Part shown: positions 36,531 through 48,180 of the stretch, piece after piece
How positions within the stretch are numbered: position 1 is the first letter of the stretch
Layout of the letters: the number at the start of each line of letters is the position of its first letter
Source: Synchiropus splendidus
Taxonomy: Eukaryota > Chordata > Actinopteri > Syngnathiformes > Callionymidae
Direction of reading: 5' to 3'
Assembly (NCBI RefSeq): GCF_027744825.2
Contig: NC_071334.1
Span: 58,099,437 to 58,163,436 of the forward strand
Length of the DNA stretch: 64,000 nucleotides
Made by a program: the position numbers and the translations under genes
The notes under the pieces: model-generated
What the model saw: the letters and a program-made list of their open reading frames with translations, nothing else
Database searches by the model: none
Told to the model about the DNA's origin: nothing

Positions 36531-39423
36531 AAGCTTTTTTTACATTACAACAATTAATCTGAGCAATACAGACGGGAGGGAATTTGATGAGAGGGATGGA
36601 TGTTAGTGTGTAAAATGAGATGTGAAGAATTGAATTGATGAATTTTGATCTACATAAAGTGAAAACAAACACATCAAGAAAGAAGATGAAATGACCTGAT
36701 TTGTAGTCAATACAAACACATGACATTTGCTCACATACAAAGAAAAGGAAGTCATTCAAGAGTGTCAGGACCTCGGCCAAAACTAATAGCATCCGACTAA
36801 ACTGACATTAAACATCATGACAAGTGCTGCTACCCTCTTCGCTGCTCCATTATAAACTGGGAAGAATCCAATTTATCCCCGGGGTCAAAGAGCGTGACTC
36901 AACATAGAGGCTTTAAACGCTTTAGTCCATCCGAACACGTCAATACAACAGCGCAGAGCACACACACTTGTCACACTTTTATGATGTGATGGACACAAAG
37001 CGATGGGGGGATTAGGTGATGAGAGGGCAGTGATGGAGGGACAAAGAAAGAAGGGTTTATTTAACACATAGGAGGTAAACTACAGGAGGTGACCGATATG
37101 AAGTTTGGCGGAGGAATAAAAGGAGACAAAAACAATAATAAAAAGGAAGAAGATGAGAAATAGATGGCCACAGAAACGTGTTAACACACATTCTCACAGC
37201 TCTCTGAGACGAGACTGCATGCTGTGAAGGGCGGCTTCGTTCCTGCTCGCTGACCAAGCCCCAAAAAATAGCTGAGCAGCAAGTGTCACTCAGTTGAAAA
37301 TAGAGCCGAATGATGGAGTCAGACTCAACAGAAGAAGAGCTGGAAAACAATCTGAATAAGGAGGGAAAATTACACCTCAGTCTGCTCAGGCACAGATGAT
37401 ACCTGCACATGGTCTGCCTCCATCAATCTGTCTATTTTCTCACAGCTACTCTGCATTTATATTGTTTCTGCTGCACGAGTGAGCTGGAGGGAACTGTTGC
37501 CTTCAGCTGGGAGCCTTCTGCAATTTTACGTGGTGGTGAGAAGCAATCTGTGCACGGGTTTCGCCACCCTTCACGCGCAGAACTCCAGTCCACATTTAGG
37601 CGTAAAAAGAGACACAGAGCTTAACATCTGTGTCCTACAACAAATTGAGAGCAGTTTTAAGAGTATTGTTTCTGGGGTTGTTTTTTTTTCTCAGCTATTT
37701 TCATGAATATTTTAGCATCGAGAGCCATTGAGCCTTAACTCAGACTCTCATGTGTACTCTACTGTCTCAAGTATGTAGGAAGATAATTAAGTTATCTTTT
37801 CAAGCTCAACCACATTGACCAGTTTTATTTTCAGAGCATCGGGACAAAAAATGAGTGCAATGAATCATCGTAAAAATTATATGAGAGGATGAATAGAGTG
37901 CCGTGGCTCTATTACTGAATGTGAATCATACTGGTAAAGTCCTATTAACAACTTTGCCAGACAGTTATCTTGTCTGTTTATTTCCTATCCCCCACTGGAG
38001 AAGCTTGACTGACTTCAGCAAAGTTCAAAATGTTTGCCAGAGAAAGCACTTAAATAAAACCTGTGTAAGTAAATGACTTGACACAGATGACAGATTCATG
38101 CGACGGACAAAGATATACAGCCCCACCATGCTGTAAGCGAGAAGACAGCATCCTTGTCACACAAAGAGTTTACACAATGTTCACATTTCTCGTCGGTTCT
38201 GTCAATGATATGGCCCTGGTCCTTAACTTTTATTTATGCAGAAGCATAAGGACCGCTGTGCTCCGTCTCTCGCTGTGGCTCTGCTCCACATTCTCCCTTT
38301 CTCCTTGGACTCAATTTCAGGGCTCATTTCAGCCAGCTGCCGTTAAAAACCCCTCCACTACACTGCCCACACACAAACACACACGTGCTCACACACACAC
38401 CCATGGTCTGATTGATATTTATTCCCGTAAATCTCCTACAGCTCCGAGCAAATGTTAAGAATCTCCTGGAAATGTGTGTCTGCGCTTCCTTGTGTTTCTG
38501 TCTGCGGCTCAATCGAAGCATGATTGCACTGAATAAAGTCTACTGTTCATGGAGAACTTGACTTTTCCCTCCAGTGTTCCAGGAAATTGAGGAACACATG
38601 TTTGGCCTTTTTCTTCTTTTTTTAAACTGAAATGTTCCCCATTTTATGTTTGTAATACCAGATTCCGCTCTTAATCTGTACTTTTTTTAAAACTTTTTTT
38701 TTTTGACAAAATAAAATGAGAAACACAATAACGACAGCACACATTAGCTTCCACTGAATCTTAATCTCTATACTTATTTTTCTAGCTAATGTTTTGGTGG
38801 GAAACACAATTTTGAACATGAAAAGACAGTCGTTTTCACAATCTTCGGAAATAGTACTCCACCAAACTTCATCAGAGGACAAAGGAAAATAATAGATTTG
38901 TTTCATGTGGAGGTCACTAGATCGAACTCAAAAAAGCATACAGGAACATAAAGCCTGAAACCTGCCCAGAAGTCACCAAATGGAGTGGTGATGTCACAGT
39001 CTGTGCCTAGCAGGAGCTCTTTTCAGGTGTTTTTCTGGTTTAACAGCATATCCAGTCTTTTGGTGTCATTATGTTGAAAGCAACAAATATAGATCACATT
39101 TTGAACTTTCTGACCTGCCGGCAACTATCAAATCTCTGAGTGACGCCAAGCAACACGGCTGAAAACAAATACAAGATTAGAATCATCATGTGACTTAAAG
39201 AAAAATTGCAGTGAGTGATGGAAGAAAGATCACGCTGGGTTAATCTTCAGCATCAGAGGAGAGTTTGTGTTAGGTTTCTGGCCTGGTCTAACAGTTTTGT
39301 TTTGTCATTGTTACACCGCAATGTAAAATTTAAAGGCATAATAACATTACTCATGTATGAATATAAATAGCCTTTTATTTAAAAAGAAGTATATTTGATA
39401 TTCGTGATGTTATTACTGATCAT

Positions 39424-39566
39424 GTGCCCTGCAATGGACTGGCAACCTGCCCAGGGTGTATTCCTGCCTCTCGCCCCCTGACTGCTGGGATAGGCTCCAA
39501 CAGTCCCTGCCACCCTGAACAGGACTGACAGTGCTGGTTAACTGAGGATGTATGTATGTATGTATC
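39424..39566. mobile_element. fish LINE/SINE 3' tail with terminal (TATG)n
   Basis: The segment gtgccctgcaatggactggc...cccagggtgtattcctgcct...gctgggataggctccaac...ccctgccaccctgaacagga matches the widespread fish retroposon tail. It ends with gaggatg and four TATG units, in place of the usual TGGA run. Only the 3' end is present, as is usual for 5'-truncated copies. A weaker copy lies at 3558-3655. Confidence 0.7.
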
Positions 39567-42140
39567 AGCCAGCTCATCAATGGCTGCAGTCCTAGTTCTG
39601 TGGTATTTCGTTTGAGGCTGACATAGCAGGCTGGTGGTGCTGCCTTCAGGGACAAAAAACTAAAATACTTAATCTTACTTTTGGTCTGTTCACTTGTGTG
39701 TCAAGAGTAGGAAAAGCCCAAAACTTAACCATAATTTTCAAACCAACCAACCGTTCCAAGATCATCCATATACAAACTAGAGTAAAAACTTAGTGCTATT
39801 GTTGTTTTCACTTTGTGAGAGTTTGTAGACCGCACACCAATAGCTTTAACCGAGTCAGAGTATGCTGTGAAGGGCTACTTACAGTAAATGATGACGGTTG
39901 CGCTCAGTACGGTAATGCTATCGATGTATTTCCACTGTCATACAGCCACAACATGAACACATGTAACTCCTCCCCCAGCAGAGTCTATGGCGCCGCACAA
40001 CAGGGCTGGACCCCTAACCAAACTATGACAGTGAGGTCAGGAGAACCTACGCGCATATGCAGAAATCCATCAGCATTGTTGCCTTCATCCAGCAAACATA
40101 TATTCCATTTGTTTCCACTTGATTCCGATATGCTTCAGCTTCTCCATTTATTCATGATGCCAAAAGGCTGCCGGGATGCCCGGTCCATCTTTTGCTCTCA
40201 ATATCAAACAGGTTTTATCAAGCTGAATTTCATTAAATCTCACGTCTCCCTGTGCTTTGAAGCTGATTCTGGATGTGGCTGGGTCGCCACTCGTGGTGGA
40301 TTGATATGACACTTAGCACAGACTAAGCGTCTAACATTCAGCTCAACCGCAGCTCTATTTGTTTTGATGTTTCTCTGTTGAGAATCGCAGAACCTGTCTG
40401 TCACAAGCAATCGGAAAACAGTGACAGAAGAGCGTGGTTGAAGTGTGTGATGCATTTGGACTGGCTGGCCAGACTTGGTGTTTCTGCATGAAGGAAGCCA
40501 TGAAACCCGAGCTGCTGAAATAGAATCTGTATACCAATCAATGGAATGCCGTGACATGGATATGGTTATCAAATTTGATACCAGTGTACACTACATTTCT
40601 TCTGTAAAAATGATTACATTATAACACATTTATTGGTAGAAATATTTGCATTTCAATAGCACACTTTGTAATCGAAATATTTTGATGTTAAGTATTCTAA
40701 ATGTAACACACGGGGCTTTGTTTCTCCCCTTCTTATGTTTGGCCATAAAAAATCCTCACATTTTCCTCGACTTAGAAACGACTTTACATATATATCTACC
40801 TGTCACACCCTCAGACATACTTATCTGGTCATTACAGGTGGGAGAGAGGGGGCTATCATCACCATAGCAACAGACAGCAGGCCCCTACAGTCCCCCTCAA
40901 AGACCATCCCCCTTGTACACATGGACTTCTGATGAAAAGTGGGGGGAGTAAAGAGTCTGTGCTGACGGAGAGCATGAGATGCTGGTGAAGTGAGGGAGTA
41001 AAGCATTTGCCAGTGTGTGAAAGATAAAGAGTGTGTGTATGTGTGTGCGTTGGGTTTGCTAAGGTCAGGCGTTCAATGTGGAATACAAATCTGTCATGGC
41101 TGACACACTTTCTCCATCTCCCTCAACTCCCTTTGCCCTTTGCTTGACCCTAACATCTATTCCTCTCTTTCTTTTCCTTCCCCCGACTCTTCTCCGACTC
41201 TGTTCTTCTATCCTATGCTTCTTTCCTCTCACTGTATTATAAAACTTGGCGATTATCCGTGATTTTCTATTTGCCCACCCTGTACTTCAGATTCCTCACT
41301 CAAATCTGAAATGTTTTCGTCTGGATTTCCATGCTTCTGTTTCGCCTGTGTTAGCGTCGGATGATGCTCAGATGCTCGGGTGGGCAAAGAGGAGTTACCA
41401 TGTCTTCCCAAACAATAGCTGGACATAACCAACCTACAAACCTACAACTGAGTCCAGAGTCTTCTTTACCCAAAGTTGATTGCTACAGTATACGTGAGTG
41501 AATAGTTGGTTAAACGTCAACTGTTCCTTAGGCTCAAGATGGACAGTCAGAATAAGAATTAAAACAACAACCAAGTAGGACTGAATGGATATTGTGTAAC
41601 CTCAGCAATAACAATGAAGGGTCTCAGAGGCGGATTAAGCAGCAAGACCCAAACTTTCCGTGCTACAGCCAAATTAACCATTATAGATGTCCAAGCCAAG
41701 TTTGGAGAATATAATCCCTCTAGGTCCCTTAATCCACACATGGTCTCTTCCCAGCTGGTTGTGTTTGGAAAACCTCCAACATAAGCTGACAAGGTGTGAG
41801 AAACCCGCTTCGCTTTTGTTGTCTCGGGAATAACAGAGCCACAGCGCTGCACAAATAAGAAAGAAAAGTTAATACTTCAAATCAACTGGAACCGTCACAC
41901 GCACGCAACAGCCCATGCGCCACAAGATGATAAAATGTACAACAAAACCAGCCTAAATTATGAACCAACCTTCAGCATTTTATGAAAAACAGTTTTGTAG
42001 TTTTGTCACGTCTTAATGGACACGTTTTTTCTTAGATCTAAACAACTGCACTGCACCACATTTGCCAGGTAACAGTTTAGTTCAGTTCATACACACTGAA
42101 CATGAAATTTGTTTTCAGTGTTTCGTGATTTATATTAACA

Positions 42141-42307
42141 ATATAATATAATATAATATAATATAATATAATATAATATAATATAATATAATATAATATA
42201 ATATAATATAATATAATATAATATAATATAATATAATATAATATAATATAATATAATATAATATAATGTAATGTAATGTAATATAATATAATATAATATA
42301 ATATAAT
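42141..42307. repeat. (TATAA)n pentanucleotide array, about 33 units
   Basis: The array has period 5 over about 167 bp. A block of three variant GTAAT units sits at about 42268-42282 near its right end; the other units are uniform. Long spurious open frames through it are artefacts of the five-base period. Confidence 0.95.
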
Positions 42308-43303
42308 GAAGAGATCAATGATGAGAGATTCTTCAAGACAAAATGGTTTTTCTGACCTTTCTACTCGAGAAATGTTTTACTTTGTTATGAACAAACATGA
42401 ACAAACCCAGGTCATCAAAATACAAAGAAGGATTTAGCAGCATGAACTGTGGATATGTTTCAAGAGCTCAGCTTCACTCATGTTCGCCTTCAACACATAA
42501 TTTACAGTCGATTTGCTTATCAAATATATCCTAGATAGAATCACACACAAAGACAACCCAGGACATCAAGATGGTGAAAAAACTAATTGTTGATTTTGAA
42601 CTAAGAGACAGAAGTGAGAGTGAATGACTGACACACACCGTGACCCAGTTTGCCATCCTTCTGTAAATTGGCTCACTGTAGGAAACAATTAAGGAAAATG
42701 GATTCAGTCACACGTCAAGCTTCCAGGGAGCAGGAAAAAAGAAAAGAAAAGACACAAAACCAGAAGCAGGAGCAGCTCTTTTGCTTATAACTGATGTCGT
42801 GTGGACAACAGGGCATGCTCACTGGCTGTGGCATTGCGATGGTAACACAATATACGACACATTATACTCCACTACTGTAAATATTTTGTCACAGTTCTAG
42901 TTCCTAATGGCTCCACTGAGATGTGCAGTTATGTTACAATCAATGCGTTACAAGGAATTTATTGTCAGTCACATCAATCTACTGTTGAGGACAAGGAACT
43001 TGGACTGCTTTATCTCTCAATTATTATCTCCGCTGAGCGAGCCAGCAGCTGATACCACCAGTCCAATTCAAATTTCAGGGCATAACAAGTGCACAGATTC
43101 TAATTTCACTTTCAGTAAGGACAAAAAACACAGAACATAATAAAGAGTGGGAATCTAGAAAATAAATAAACAAAATCTAAATCAAGATAAAAAAAAAAAA
43201 ACAATTAGAGCCAGCACTGGAGGGAATATGACTAAATCTAAAAATTGAGAACAAGGACAGATGGAAAAACCCATGAAGCAAACACAGGACTAAGTCTCTC
43301 TCA

Positions 43304-43326
43304 TACACACACACACACACACACAC
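43304..43326. repeat. (CA)n microsatellite
   Basis: A run of about 11 CA units, followed by cgcacgctcactc. Confidence 0.9.
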
Positions 43327-45521
43327 GCACGCTCACTCAGTTGCTCACTCGCTTTCATACACAAGCCAAACCATCAGAGAAGATATAAGAAAAAGTGAAA
43401 AAAATATATATATATATATTTGTGGGGTACGTGCTTGTGGAGAAATTACAAACAAAAGCACAACAACGCGGGTGGTCTACTGGCCTCTCTAGAAAGATCT
43501 TCATCGGAGCATCTGGTTCACCAATGTGCTCTTCATTCCACATGCGTTTTGGAGTTTATGAGACAAAATGCCACAGATATACTACATCCTTCAATGTTAG
43601 AAAACACTGGGTCTGCCTCAAGCATTTGAGAAAACTTGGCTGCAAAGGGAATAAACTTGAATTTAACTTTAGGAAGACCATGCAATGCAGGGGTGGTTTA
43701 GTGAGCCGTAGAGCTCCAGACATGACATGACGACGACTAGGCTTGTTCATAGTTTTGTGTTTCAGCGAATGTAGTTTACTTTTGACACAACCATAAATAA
43801 AATATAATGATGAGAGGACAGTAAATGATCAAGTTATTTGTTTATTAATAGTTCATATGCATTGTCCGATCTTAAGAATAACATTAGCTCATCAAAACAT
43901 TCACGTACTTGCTTCAAAACACAATTGTGATCAACTGCATTCATGTTTTTTGTTTGTCTCATTCTCAACACCAGACGTGCTCAAAAATCAAACTCACTCA
44001 CTTGGTTTGAATGCGTGTGTGGAAGAAGCATGTTCTTCCATGAGTCAAGGGAAACAAGGTGGTATTCTAGCACTGTCACACTGATGTGCACATGCAGTCT
44101 CTCATGGGAACCTCTGATTTGATGCTGTGAGCCTGCAGAGATGCTTGTTTCCCGTGGTGATCGTAACCAAGCGATAACACCGACCATCTGACCCTCTTAA
44201 TATCAGTGTGTGTGTGTTTGTGTGTAGCCATCTGCACTGCTGGCTCAGGGGAAAAGCAACACACTGAGCAGTGATTAAAGCCCAGACAAAGGAAGAAAGA
44301 ATGATGTGCAACTTACCACGTCTTTCAATCATGAAAGGAAAGGTTTGGGATACAATAGACGCTGCTCAGCACCGGATCTACAGTTTCCCTTTGACAAGGC
44401 AAAAGTTTCATCGAGCACTGAGCTGACGTTGTTTCCACTCAGCACAAGCTGCCTGCGCTAGTTTACTTTTAAAAATGCAAAAGAAAAGAACAACCTCCAA
44501 TTTTGGAAACAGCACATTCACTTCTGCAGTAGACGTAACATCTAAATGCACCATTTCAACACTGTTGGTTGTTTCTGGCTGTGATTGGATTTGGAGAGGG
44601 CATAAAGATAAATCAGATACCAGCAGCAGGCACTTATCCCCAGTTTGTCTCTTTACTGTCACACTGAGAACCAGGATTTCTGAATCATGCACAGAGACAC
44701 ACAACGTTTTGCTTGTGTAGCATTTATCCTGGGAATAGTCTTTGGAGGACTTCAACAATGGTACCGGACACAAATTTTAAGATAAAAGCCTATAGTCTCA
44801 TCTCATTCTCTTCTGGTGGAGTCACGGAGGACTAGAGACTATCCCAGTCGTGCCGAACACATATAGTGAAACGAATAATTGCTAGAGAAATGGTCTGATG
44901 TTCTTCCCTCGATAATCCCCTGTTAATAAAAATAAAATACGCTTTTGAATATTGAACACTGGTGGAGTTAAACTATGCTAGAGATCGCTATTTTGCCACA
45001 GTTCATTTGATTTAACAGCCCCTTGTTTCAGTTTGAAAGGTCCATACCAAATTGTTTATTAAAAATAATGACACTGTTTCAATTCTATATGTACATGATG
45101 GTAGTGGTTTTTAAACATGTCCATTACAGTATATGAGTATATGTACATTTAAGGGAAAAAAAGGTAAAAATCGTTCAAATTCTTCTTGTCATTATTGTTG
45201 TTGTTACTTGGAATACCCCATTGATTTCTATTATTATTTCAGTTATGTGAGTGACTGACTGACTTGTAGTATAAAACAAGGACAAGCCGGGAAATTTTAC
45301 ATTATGATGTACAACATTCAAACACCACAACACATTAAAGGCCTATTTTGGCTACCTATACATAAGAAATTGCACTTGTTCCAAACAATGCTAGGTCACT
45401 AATCACATGCATTCTTTGCGTTGGTATTGCTGTTCACCAAGATATCCACCAGGGGGAGCAGCCCAGAGCCAAAAGTTTATGACAAACATGGCGACTGTGG
45501 AAATAGCCCTTGATAATGCAG

Positions 45522-46004
45522 TGTCACTGTCTGATGTGGCCCGCCTGCCTGATGCGGTCCGCCGGAAATTCTGGGACTGGAAATTGTGCATGTTTTACCA
45601 ACTGACGTTTACTGGTAAGCGTACGACTCCATGGTTATATCACGTACAGGCGATGACGTTTTTTTTTTTACTTTTTAAAATTTTTACTTCTACAGTCTAG
45701 ATTAAGGGTTAGGGCTAGGGTTAGGCTTAGGTTTGTGCAGTTTGGCTGTGACAAAAAAATAAACCAAAGTAACGCTTGTTTACCGTAAACCGGTTCGTCG
45801 GTAACTTCCTGCTCCGGCACCATTTCCAAATTTTACTGTTAAATATCGACAATCTTGACAACTATTCAAAAAATGCAGAAATTGACACGATATAACCAAT
45901 AAACACAATTCGTAGACCTTGCGCATGCGTGTTTCTAACATCCGGTTCCAGTCCTGGACTTCCAGCGGACCGCATCAGGCAGGCGGACCACATCAGGCAG
46001 TGAC
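45522..46004. mobile_element. inverted-repeat DNA element, 483 bp, of unknown family
   Basis: The ends are inverted copies of about 57 bp (left cactgtctgatgtggcccgc, right on the other strand cactgcctgatgtggtccgc). Each end contains two tandem units of CCTGATGYGGYCCGCC type. ATGCAG lies directly outside both ends (45516-45521 and 46005-46010), a likely 5-6 bp target duplication. The interior has a telomere-like run (gggttagggctagggttagg, 45706-45725) and a 43 bp segment (45734-45776) shared with the Tigger-like element at 23462-24135. No transposase is encoded. Confidence 0.75.
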
Positions 46005-46920
46005 ATGCAGATCTATCGCGCTACATGGGTTACATGGGTTGTAACAGCAACACTGCCCCCATGGTTTCCATTGGCACTGCTCTGTTTGGTCCGTATCCAT
46101 AAGCTTTGTGGAAATGAAATGAACACAGAGTGCTCCGTCCTTATCTGGATCAGTACGATACGTTGAGCATAAATGGGCCTTTAGAGCTACTTTGCAACCC
46201 ACTTTTGAGACGCTCCAGTTGCGAATCAGCTGTTTGATGAGTGTTATAGTGTGACTGAATGATTGGCTGATATCGCTTTATTAATGTCACAAGATCAGGG
46301 TGACCACAGGTCCTGACAAACTCTGGACAATTTTGAAAATGAAAGAGCAGCACTGTCAGGACTCAAACTATGAAACGTAGCACCTGGAGGCAGTTTATTT
46401 GATGACTTTTTGTGCTTTGAGCACCGTATGTTAATAGTGCTTTTGAGCTGCGCCTTTGTATTACATGTACCTCTACAAACCCACACTGTGCAAACCAGGA
46501 AAGACACAATCTCTGATTTACCACATTTTACCATCTTTCTGCCCTCCACTGAAAAATCTAGATAGCACAAGTTGTTTAGGACAAACAAACAGGGATCAGT
46601 TAGCGATTACGCCTCACATCAGCTTTAGATCATGAAGCAATGTGCTTATCAAACAACAGGAAACAAAGGTATTGGAACACTGAGGTGAATGACAGTAGAG
46701 GACAAATTAAAAGACAAGAAAGCATCACCACAGAAAGTGAAGATGATAAGCAGCCACAGAACCAAAAGAAACACAAAGTCAGACAGAAATGAGGATGGCA
46801 GGTGTGTGGAGCCAGTTTTGAGGACGCAGCGATACACAACATCCATCTGCTTTGTTTCTTCACCTGTGTGTATCGGCGTGTTTGTGTGCACACCTGTGCG
46901 TGCGCGTGTGCGTGTCCTAC

Positions 46921-47041
46921 CTGGCTCTCTGAGCAGCAGTTGAGCCATTGCTTGTGAACTGCCAGCAGAGTTTTCTGCAACACACTGATAAAAGCCCTCG
47001 TCTGACTTCACCAGACCCAAAATCTGCAGGTTGCTGCCATC
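46921..47041 (-). CDS. dcc: dcc exon 7: second half of Ig domain 4
   Basis: The exon is 121 bp, phase 0 in after acceptor tgtttcag and phase 1 out at GAGCCAG|gtagga. It encodes [20 protein letters not shown], containing the second Ig4 cysteine, and continues [20 protein letters not shown] into the linker to FN1. The SDEGFYQC(V/I)AEN motif is typical of DCC and neogenin. The donor sits beside a TG/CG-rich simple repeat in the intron (46865-46915). The next intron toward exon 8 is 11.8 kb long. Confidence 0.97.
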
Positions 47042-47284
47042 CTGAAACAACAGACAAGACTCTAGATTACATCATGAACCAAATGCAACAAGAATAGCTA
47101 TTAGAAATGGAAGAAGATTTGGAGTTTACGCTCACGAGAGTAACATTGAACAAGATGAAACCATGGTCAAATCTTGAGTTGATCTTATGTTATTTAATTG
47201 CTTCATACTGATGCCAGGTAAAGTCTTCATTTTGTCCATGTTTACTATATAAAGTATTGATCAAACAGTGATAGAGTCACTCAC

Positions 47285-47439
47285 AACAATCTGGAAATAG
47301 TCACTGGGGATGACTTCTTCTCCGTTTTTCATCCAGCGGATAGTCGGTGGCGGATTACCGGTCACAGCACATTCCAGCTCGATGTCGGTGGATTCATAAG
47401 CAAACGTGTTGGTGGGATAGTTGAGAAACTGAGGAGGAA
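47285..47439 (-). CDS. dcc: dcc exon 6: first half of Ig domain 4
   Basis: The exon is 155 bp, phase 1 in after acceptor gtttgcag and phase 0 out at ATTGTT|gtgagt. It encodes [20 protein letters not shown], the first cysteine in [12 protein letters not shown], the core tryptophan in [19 protein letters not shown]. The [10 protein letters not shown] motif is shared by DCC orthologues (neogenin has a lysine in DYFKIV). In the mammalian receptor Ig4 packs against Ig1 in the horseshoe and contacts draxin; both statements are family knowledge, not read from this sequence. It joins exon 7 over a 243 bp intron. Confidence 0.97.
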
Positions 47440-48061
47440 CTGCAAACACAAACAAACAAGAATGTATGAAAAACATTGGAAGTCCTCCGCACCGATTTAT
47501 TGGAGTGTGCCTGAGTGAACAAATCAGCAACGTTCAGCACTGTTCTGCTAAACTTAGCTCCCACCAACATTCGAATTTACATAGATTTCTGCAGTGTCCT
47601 CACTTTAATTGCCAACTAATGAACATTGTTCTCTACTGAGTCATCAGCTTGTTAATGGAGATCTGATGTGTTTGATCCCATTTCACCTCCATGGATCATT
47701 ACACATTTATCTCAAGTAATCATTTGACATTTCCAAGTAGCTGTCTTTGAGATGTCGCGTGGCAAATCATTCAGACGAGAAGTTTAAGTGGACAAACAGA
47801 ATTACAAGTTGCTCTTTCTCCTCTTGAGAATACAGATGCAGGACACGAAGGTCAACGAGAAGAGTGATTCACTGCGCTCTCAGGAGTCAAGAGGAGGAAT
47901 ATGATTGAACAGAAGCACCCCATATATCTTAGGTTTTGAATTCTTGCAGGTATATTTTTTAATTTATTTGGGATTCAACTGCTTGCTAATTCAAGGTATG
48001 AGTAGATTCTTTCAGGGAATAAGGTGAATGATTTGAATACTTTGTCAATAGTATCTAACTC

Positions 48062-48180
48062 GGGATGCACCAAAATAAGATTCTAGACCGAAACAGAAAG
48101 TCGAAAATGAGGTAAACAAGACGAAAACTGAAGCACTGAAAGAGGTTAAGCCAATTATACCACTGTATTTATGGCTATGA
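48062..48180. mobile_element. hAT terminal relic (GGGATGCACC type)
   Basis: The segment cgggatgcaccaaaataaga...gaccgaaacagaaagtcgaa...gacgaaaactgaagcactga follows the vertebrate hAT end 'GGGATGCACCGAAATGAAAATTCTTGGCCGAAACCGAAA'. Only one end was found. Confidence 0.55.

Larger units (their letters stand above)
35120..46920 (-). other. dcc: dcc intron 7
   Basis: This 11.8 kb phase-1 intron lies between the Ig horseshoe and the FN stalk. It holds a polypurine (plus strand) tract at 35251-35475, a hAT-like relic at 36393-36530, a CA-rich stretch at 38367-38402, a LINE/SINE tail at 39424-39566, a pentanucleotide array at 42141-42307, a (CA)n at 43304-43326 and an inverted-repeat element at 45522-46004. 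No exon-like sequence was recognised between exons 7 and 8. Confidence 0.85.

Noticed and set aside
42130..42336. Repetitive minus-strand frame of Tyr/Ile/Leu/Tyr units
   Set aside because: It is only a translation of the (TATAA)n array.
44813..44850. Short match to a fish retroposon tail (actagagactatcccag)
   Set aside because: Too short and without the neighbouring blocks that define the copies at 3558 and 39424.
45407..45700. 97-codon frame across the left terminus of the 483 bp element
   Set aside because: It crosses the proposed target duplication and terminal repeat, so it cannot be a gene of either the element or the host.
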